DNA of 38,870 nucleotides. Origin: an uncultured Aquimarina sp. Its GTDB lineage: Bacteria > Bacteroidota > Bacteroidia > Flavobacteriales > Flavobacteriaceae. The translations under genes and the position numbers were made by a program. Shown here piece after piece: positions 34,584-38,870 of this stretch. Within the stretch, counting starts at the first letter, position 1, and each line of letters begins with the position of its first letter. The stretch spans positions 1 to 38,870 of the forward strand of contig CANLRN010000040.1 in NCBI GenBank assembly GCA_947493495.1, given 5' to 3'. The notes beneath the pieces were generated by a model. That model had not been told where the DNA came from and searched no databases. It saw only the letters and a list, made by a program, of their open reading frames with translations.

Positions 34584-37007
34584 ATGATAAAAAAAAGATA
34601 TATTATAGTAGCCATTGTATTTTTAATCTCACTACACTTTCATGCTCAGATTACCTTACTTGGTGATAATTTACCACACCAGAATATAAATGATGGAAAT
34701 TTTGAAACTGTACAGGGATATTGGCGTCAAGCTAAACAATCTCCTTTCTGGGTAACAAAAAGTATACAGGGAACAAAAGATAATCTCATGGGTTTGCATT
34801 ATGGTGTACTATATAGCAACGCTGATATTGGGGTCGCAGAATCCAAATTATTAAATACTAATCCCGAATACCAGAAGCCAACTCTAGAAGACCGTATTAA
34901 ATGGAGTTTTGATGCTGACTTAGAATATAAAAGTAATGGAAGTATTACATTTAGTATCGTTTTTGGAACACACGAACGTATCTTAAAAAACAAACAACCA
35001 CTTATTGGTTCTGATAAAAAATTTGAGCATTTTGAAGGCATCTATACAATTACTGCCGAGGATGTAACTGCAGGACTGCCTTCTGTACGAGTGACTCTAT
35101 ATTCTGAAGATGGTATAAAAATATATCTAGATAATGTGAATATAAGTGTAATCCATCCTGAAAAAATGGGTCCTAAAAAACTTACTACAAAAGTAGTGCC
35201 TGAAGGTATTGAGTTATCCTGGACAAAAAACACAAAGACTTTTACAGTATACCGCAGTAGCCATAAGAATAAAGAATATGAATTAATAGCATCAAATCTA
35301 AAGAGCAATACCTTTACAGATACTACTATTATTTCTGGTGTTACCTATTATTATGTAGTAACACAAAACCTAGCAAAGGAATCTGGCCCATCTCCCATAG
35401 CCATAGCACGTAAAACAGATACAAAAGCTCCAACGCCACCAACAAACCTAACAACCAAAATTGAGGATACTGAAGTTATACTTACCTGGAAAAAAAGTAC
35501 AGATAACGATATAGAAAGTTATTCTATTTTCAGAAAAGATACTGAGAAAGGTGATTTTAAAGAAATTGCAAAAGGCTTAAAAAACAACTCTTATCAAGAT
35601 TTTTCTCCAAGAAAAAGTATTGACAATATGTATGTAGTATATGCACATGACTACAGTGGTAATACCAGTATTGCTTCTACTGCAGTAAAAGCAAAGGTTA
35701 AAACGATTATGGGCGCATCTTTTTATGATTTGATTTTACCAATGCCTATAACTAAAAAACTTACTGCCGATACTTGGGGAACCGAAAAAGTTATCCCTCG
35801 GGATACTAGTAATGGAATGGAACATCCTGATTGGTCTTATTGGGGAGGGCATCCTATAAAAGGGGAGGATAAAAAATACCATATGCATATTACGAGATGG
35901 TCAGAAAGTTCTATAAAAGGACATTGGGAATGGCCTAATTCTACAGTAACTCACGTAGTTTCGGATATCCCTACAGGACCGTATAAAGTAAAAGAAGAAA
36001 CCTCTTATTCATTCCATAAAGGTTTAGGACATAATCCAGACGTGACCAAACTCAATGATGGACGCTATATGTTATATTCTTTGATAAACTGGAAAAGCTA
36101 TATATTCACTTCCAATTCCATAAATGGCCCCTGGAATGTAGAAGGTACAATCACCGTTGAGTATGATACTACAGCTACTAATGACTCCAGGACATATCAA
36201 TATTATAGGAATCTATCTGCTGTACATCGTAAAGATGGAAGTATGCTTATGGTATCCAAATTTGGTAGTATGATGCTTAGTACAACTGGGCTATTAGGGC
36301 CTTATAAGGTACTCACTAAAACAATTAATCATAACCAGACTATCCCCAAAAAATACCGAAAATCAGTTTATGAAGACCCAACCATATGGCGCGATGAGAT
36401 ACAATATCATATGCTTATAAATGCATTTCTTGATAAAAGGGCTATTTATCTACGTTCTCCAGATGGTATTCATTGGACATTTGACCCTGGTATTGCTTAT
36501 GATCCAACGATTACCTCTTATGAAGATGGTACAAAAACACATTGGTATAAGTTAGAACGTCCACATATACTACAAGATGAATATGGCCGAGCAACACACT
36601 TATCTCTAGCCGTATTAGATGTTCCAAAAGCGGATGACTTGTCCAATGATAATCACAACTCAAAGAATATTATCGTTCCTCTTACAGTACATAAGCGCAT
36701 CAAAATTTTAAATACAGAAAAGATCCATAAAGACACCAAAAACATACAGATTCTTATCCTATCAGAAGAAGGATTTGATGCGCAAAACCAAGTAGAGGTA
36801 TCCTCCTTACGTTTTGGAGCATCACAAGAAGTAAATTTTGGTCGCGGCAGTATTGCCGTAAAATCATACCCTCAAGGAAAAGATTTGGTGGTAGAATTTG
36901 AAGGAAAAGGCAATGGTATTACTGAGAAAAATTTTGCCGGAAAATTAATCGGTAAAACAAAAGATGGTAAATTAATTATTGGTTTTTCTATGTTAAAAAC
37001 GCAATAA
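34584..37007 (+). CDS. Secreted multidomain glycoside hydrolase, five-bladed propeller (GH43-like) with FN3 domains
   Basis: An 807-residue exported protein. The signal peptide spans about 1-22 (ending FHAQ). Residues 23-190 form a beta-rich carbohydrate-binding-like region, followed by two fibronectin type III domains at about 195-280 and 281-372 (each with a VYR/IFR strand). A five-bladed propeller of GH43-like type spans about 385-705 and a C-terminal beta domain about 706-807. Propeller blades show the repeated pattern KYHMHITRW, GHNPDVTKLNDGRYML, GSMLMVSKFG, VYEDPTIWRDEIQYHM and LERPHILQDEYG, with acidic residues Asp486 and Glu597/Asp598 as candidate catalysts. The substrate is unknown. 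There is no T9SS sorting domain that I can see. Confidence 0.78.
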   Translation: MIKKRYIIVAIVFLISLHFHAQITLLGDNLPHQNINDGNFETVQGYWRQAKQSPFWVTKSIQGTKDNLMGLHYGVLYSNADIGVAESKLLNTNPEYQKPTLEDRIKWSFDADLEYKSNGSITFSIVFGTHERILKNKQPLIGSDKKFEHFEGIYTITAEDVTAGLPSVRVTLYSEDGIKIYLDNVNISVIHPEKMGPKKLTTKVVPEGIELSWTKNTKTFTVYRSSHKNKEYELIASNLKSNTFTDTTIISGVTYYYVVTQNLAKESGPSPIAIARKTDTKAPTPPTNLTTKIEDTEVILTWKKSTDNDIESYSIFRKDTEKGDFKEIAKGLKNNSYQDFSPRKSIDNMYVVYAHDYSGNTSIASTAVKAKVKTIMGASFYDLILPMPITKKLTADTWGTEKVIPRDTSNGMEHPDWSYWGGHPIKGEDKKYHMHITRWSESSIKGHWEWPNSTVTHVVSDIPTGPYKVKEETSYSFHKGLGHNPDVTKLNDGRYMLYSLINWKSYIFTSNSINGPWNVEGTITVEYDTTATNDSRTYQYYRNLSAVHRKDGSMLMVSKFGSMMLSTTGLLGPYKVLTKTINHNQTIPKKYRKSVYEDPTIWRDEIQYHMLINAFLDKRAIYLRSPDGIHWTFDPGIAYDPTITSYEDGTKTHWYKLERPHILQDEYGRATHLSLAVLDVPKADDLSNDNHNSKNIIVPLTVHKRIKILNTEKIHKDTKNIQILILSEEGFDAQNQVEVSSLRFGASQEVNFGRGSIAVKSYPQGKDLVVEFEGKGNGITEKNFAGKLIGKTKDGKLIIGFSMLKTQ

Positions 37008-37011
37008 AATA

Positions 37012-37040
37012 GATACTCAAAGTATCCTCTTTTGTTTTTT
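37012..37040 (+). terminator. Weak terminator after glycoside hydrolase gene
   Basis: GATACT (37012-37017) and AGTATC (37021-37026) form a 6-bp stem with a three-base CAA loop, then CTCTTTTGTTTTTTG. It lies five bases after the hydrolase stop. Confidence 0.5.
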
Positions 37041-37087
37041 GTTGCAAGCCCACCTTTAATGAGTAAATAAGCAACTTAAGGAATTGT

Positions 37088-37119
37088 TAAAGGCGGATTG
37101 ATATATCAATCCGCCTTTA
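37088..37119. terminator. Perfect 32-base palindrome, bidirectional terminator
   Basis: TAAAGGCGGATTGATA (37088-37103) is followed immediately by its exact reverse complement (37104-37119). The stem includes the GC-rich GGCGG core. T-rich sequence (TTTATATTATT) follows on the plus side and AACAATTCC on the minus side is less T-rich. It stands between the convergent hydrolase and protease genes, so bidirectional termination is likely. Confidence 0.72.
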
Positions 37120-37193
37120 TTTATATTATTAGACATCAATTGCAAAATCAGCTCTTACCCCTCTAATTTCTATATCATATCTATAACTATTCT

Positions 37194-38345
37194 TTATCTT
37201 GGATCACTTCCATCAGTAGGGTTTCCTTCTACCATGGTAAAAAATGATTTCCTACTTTCATCACCATTAGGTCTAATTACAGTACAACGTACTTCCATAT
37301 TATTATTTCCGTTAGGCGTGGCCTGAGAACCAATATTAAATGTAACTGAAGCATTTCGACCATTTAGTATATTTATCCAGCTTTGAGAGCCTGCATATTT
37401 TACCTGCCATAGAAAACTATTACTAGAATTATTTGCTGAAGTTGAGTAACTTATAGGTTCACCAACAAAGCCATATTGAGGACCTGTTATGGTTTGATTG
37501 AAATCAGATACAAAAGGACCAGGATAAACTTGTTTCAAGGCAATTTCATCGTTTGTAGTAAAAACACCTTGTGAAGCCAAACCGGTTGCATTCATTACCG
37601 AATATCTATCATACAATGCAGTGCCTTGAATTTGTGTACCATCAAAACCTGCTATATTATTTATGTAATTTGTTTTATGGGCGGCATTATCAAACACATG
37701 CTCAAAGCCCATATTATGACCCATTTCATGCATCAGAAGAGCCACTTTTTGAGATAATGTAAAATTAGCAGTTCTCATAGGATCAACATGAATATGCGTA
37801 CCAGGTTTTCTATATGTCCTTAAATTACTATGGATAGTTCTTTGGGGCAGCTCAGCTTTTGCTAAAAAATTTCCAGATAAGTTTTTATATGATATATGGG
37901 AGTGTGAGCTTCCTGTAGTATAACTCATTTGCACTCTACATTCGTTTACCTCATTATATCTTGCTATAGCAATATTCAGAGCAGAGAGCCATTGTCCTCG
38001 CATATTAGAGGTCATAGAAAATTTTACACGATTATTATATTCATTACTAACCCTGCCTCCATAAAATGTATGTTTGCGATATAATGCCTGTTTAGCTCGT
38101 AGCTGGGGTTTAACTTCTTTGTGATTTTCAAGAATATAAGCGATATTCATACTGATATCGCCTTCGATAACAACGAATTCATCATCAATAATTGCATTAT
38201 GGGTATTAAAACCTTCTTCCTTGAGAATTTGTAAGACTTTTTTTCCATCTTCTTCAATTTGGTTTTCTGTTGTATTTTCTTTTATTTCATCTACTGAGCA
38301 AGCGCATAATAAAATTGATAAAATAGTTCCTAAGATTTTTTTCAT
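37194..38345 (-). CDS. Lipoprotein zinc metalloprotease, metzincin (M57-like)
   Basis: A 383-residue exported protease. The signal peptide ends in LLCAC with the likely lipidated Cys16, so it is anchored in the envelope. A prodomain-like region occupies about 20-100. The catalytic domain (about 105-275) contains HEMGHNMGFEH at 206-216, the full H-E-x2-H-x2-G-x2-H metzincin zinc motif, and the Met-turn SVMNA around Met251. This agrees with the M57 family, although the HEIGH form is usual there. Residues from about 285 to 370 are an Ig/PKD-like beta domain. It is convergent with the hydrolase gene. The protein substrate is unknown. Confidence 0.86.
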   Translation of the reverse strand: MKKILGTILSILLCACSVDEIKENTTENQIEEDGKKVLQILKEEGFNTHNAIIDDEFVVIEGDISMNIAYILENHKEVKPQLRAKQALYRKHTFYGGRVSNEYNNRVKFSMTSNMRGQWLSALNIAIARYNEVNECRVQMSYTTGSSHSHISYKNLSGNFLAKAELPQRTIHSNLRTYRKPGTHIHVDPMRTANFTLSQKVALLMHEMGHNMGFEHVFDNAAHKTNYINNIAGFDGTQIQGTALYDRYSVMNATGLASQGVFTTNDEIALKQVYPGPFVSDFNQTITGPQYGFVGEPISYSTSANNSSNSFLWQVKYAGSQSWINILNGRNASVTFNIGSQATPNGNNNMEVRCTVIRPNGDESRKSFFTMVEGNPTDGSDPR

Positions 38346-38555
38346 TGTAATTAATTTTAAAGATTAAACTGCATGTTTGTAAAATAGTAATGTACAAAAT
38401 GACTAGTGTTTACCTGAAATTAATGCTAATACTGGGGCGTATGTAAGATCTCATTTTATTCTAAAAGCATACAAATCAAGGTATCGCTTCGAGCAAGTAC
38501 ATCTTTCCTAGTTTTATAAGCTAACCTACCTTTGTTGCAAACAATTATTAGGTTT
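38346..38555. other. Intergenic region between protease and IS66-like gene
   Basis: A 210-base region with divergent starts on both sides. TACCTTTG at 38527-38534 is an exact -7 box for the plus-strand gene, without a TTG at the proper distance. No motif of the TAnnTTTG type was found for the protease. I see no terminal inverted repeat that I can assign to an insertion sequence. Confidence 0.4.
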
Positions 38556-38756
38556 ATGACAAATAATGATACTGCATCCCAGATGCGTAAGTTAGTAAAA
38601 CAGTTTAAGGATTCTGGTCAGAGTCAGAAGGAATTTGCTTCGGATCACGGATTGAAAGAAGGTAAATTGTATTATTGGATTCGTAAATTATCAAAACCCC
38701 AGCACTCGGTTCCTCCATTAATTGAGCTTCCCCCCATGTTTAGGACAAAAAACTAG
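38556..38756 (+). CDS. Truncated IS66 TnpA-like helix-turn-helix protein
   Basis: A 66-residue protein from the ATG at 38556 (a longer frame from 38532 lacks support). The stretch QMRKLVKQFKDSGQSQKEF to the YYWIRKLSK segment, about residues 9-45, has the helix-turn-helix pattern of the IS66 accessory protein TnpA, where S-Q-K-E-F and YYW are common. The remaining 20 residues are rich in Pro and do not look like TnpA, and the usual length is about 90-120. There is no tnpB start after it. It is probably a remnant or a captured single HTH gene. A -7 box TACCTTTG lies 22 bases upstream. Confidence 0.6.
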   Translation: MTNNDTASQMRKLVKQFKDSGQSQKEFASDHGLKEGKLYYWIRKLSKPQHSVPPLIELPPMFRTKN

Positions 38757-38782
38757 TTATTTATAATGGTTAACATAATGTT

Positions 38783-38830
38783 AAAAGAGGGAAGTTCTAG
38801 GGGGAGACTCATAACTTCCCACTTTTGTTG
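38783..38830 (+). terminator. Strong terminator-like hairpin after the IS66-like gene
   Basis: AAAAGAGGGAAGTT (38783-38796) pairs with AACTTCCCACTTTT (38813-38826) over 14 bases with one A-A mismatch, around a 16-base loop. The right arm ends in TTTT and GTTG follows. It may be the terminator of the short gene or an end structure of a decayed mobile element. Confidence 0.55.
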
Positions 38831-38870
38831 ATAACCCTGATTTATCCTTTATTTTCATTAGGCTGCCTTT

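Noticed and set aside
34799..35308. Two open frames antisense to the glycoside hydrolase gene
   Set aside because: They lie opposite a clear coding sequence and have no promoter or protein-family character.
38346..38555. IS66 left terminal inverted repeat
   Set aside because: No matching repeat could be located on the other side, as the window ends soon after, and no clear terminal sequence was visible.

Overview
The window is low-GC DNA that reads as a chromosomal segment of a marine Flavobacteriaceae member (Bacteroidota, Aquimarina-like). This placement is an inference from protein style and promoter type, with no database search. It rests on a Bacteroidota-type omega subunit, DUF4835/PorD, DUF5606 and DUF6913 proteins, a type IX secretion C-terminal sorting domain, many lipoproteins, A-rich leaders instead of clear Shine-Dalgarno sites, and several TTG-N17-23-TAnnTTTG promoters.

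Layout. (1) 1-660: left edge with a small hairpin, a broken-looking reading frame running off the edge, and an orphan lipoprotein gene. (2) 661-6680, minus strand: a housekeeping run transcribed bamD, rpoZ-like, coaBC, porD-like, recN, fabI, with a good promoter before bamD. (3) 6867-9194, minus: DUF6913, dapA and a KirBac-type potassium channel, coupled by overlapping ends. (4) 9195-9612: the only gene-free gap over 300 bases, holding two related REP-like hairpins. (5) 9613-12536, minus: a tandem array of four YhhN/TMEM86 (lysoplasmalogenase-like) membrane protein paralogs, one split by an in-frame TAG. The array follows ligA directly. (6) 12550-16545, minus: GNAT, prmC, LOG-family protein and ligA. 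(7) 16652-20253, plus: a tightly coupled run of LEA14-like lipoprotein, ribD, HAD hydrolase, EamA transporter and YigZ. (8) 20270-27712: a hotdog thioesterase, dnaA, LMW phosphatase, a secreted GSDH-type dehydrogenase with a T9SS sorting domain, an RsmI-like methylase, DUF5606, def, ruvX and dapD. (9) 27787-34504: a cell-surface glycan or LPS-core cluster with five glycosyltransferases, a WaaP/Kdo-kinase-like protein and a methyltransferase. (10) 34584-38345: a large secreted five-bladed-propeller glycoside hydrolase and a convergent lipoprotein metzincin protease, separated by a perfect palindromic terminator. (11) 38556 to the end: a short orphan IS66 TnpA-like gene and a strong terminator-like hairpin.

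The genes are mostly conserved core functions: fatty acid synthesis, CoA, lysine/DAP, riboflavin, replication, repair and envelope assembly. The least explained parts are the degenerating YhhN-like array with its nonsense codon, the REP-like hairpins beside it, and the carbohydrate/protease end of the window. I see no CRISPR array, rRNA or tRNA, and no convincing defence system.
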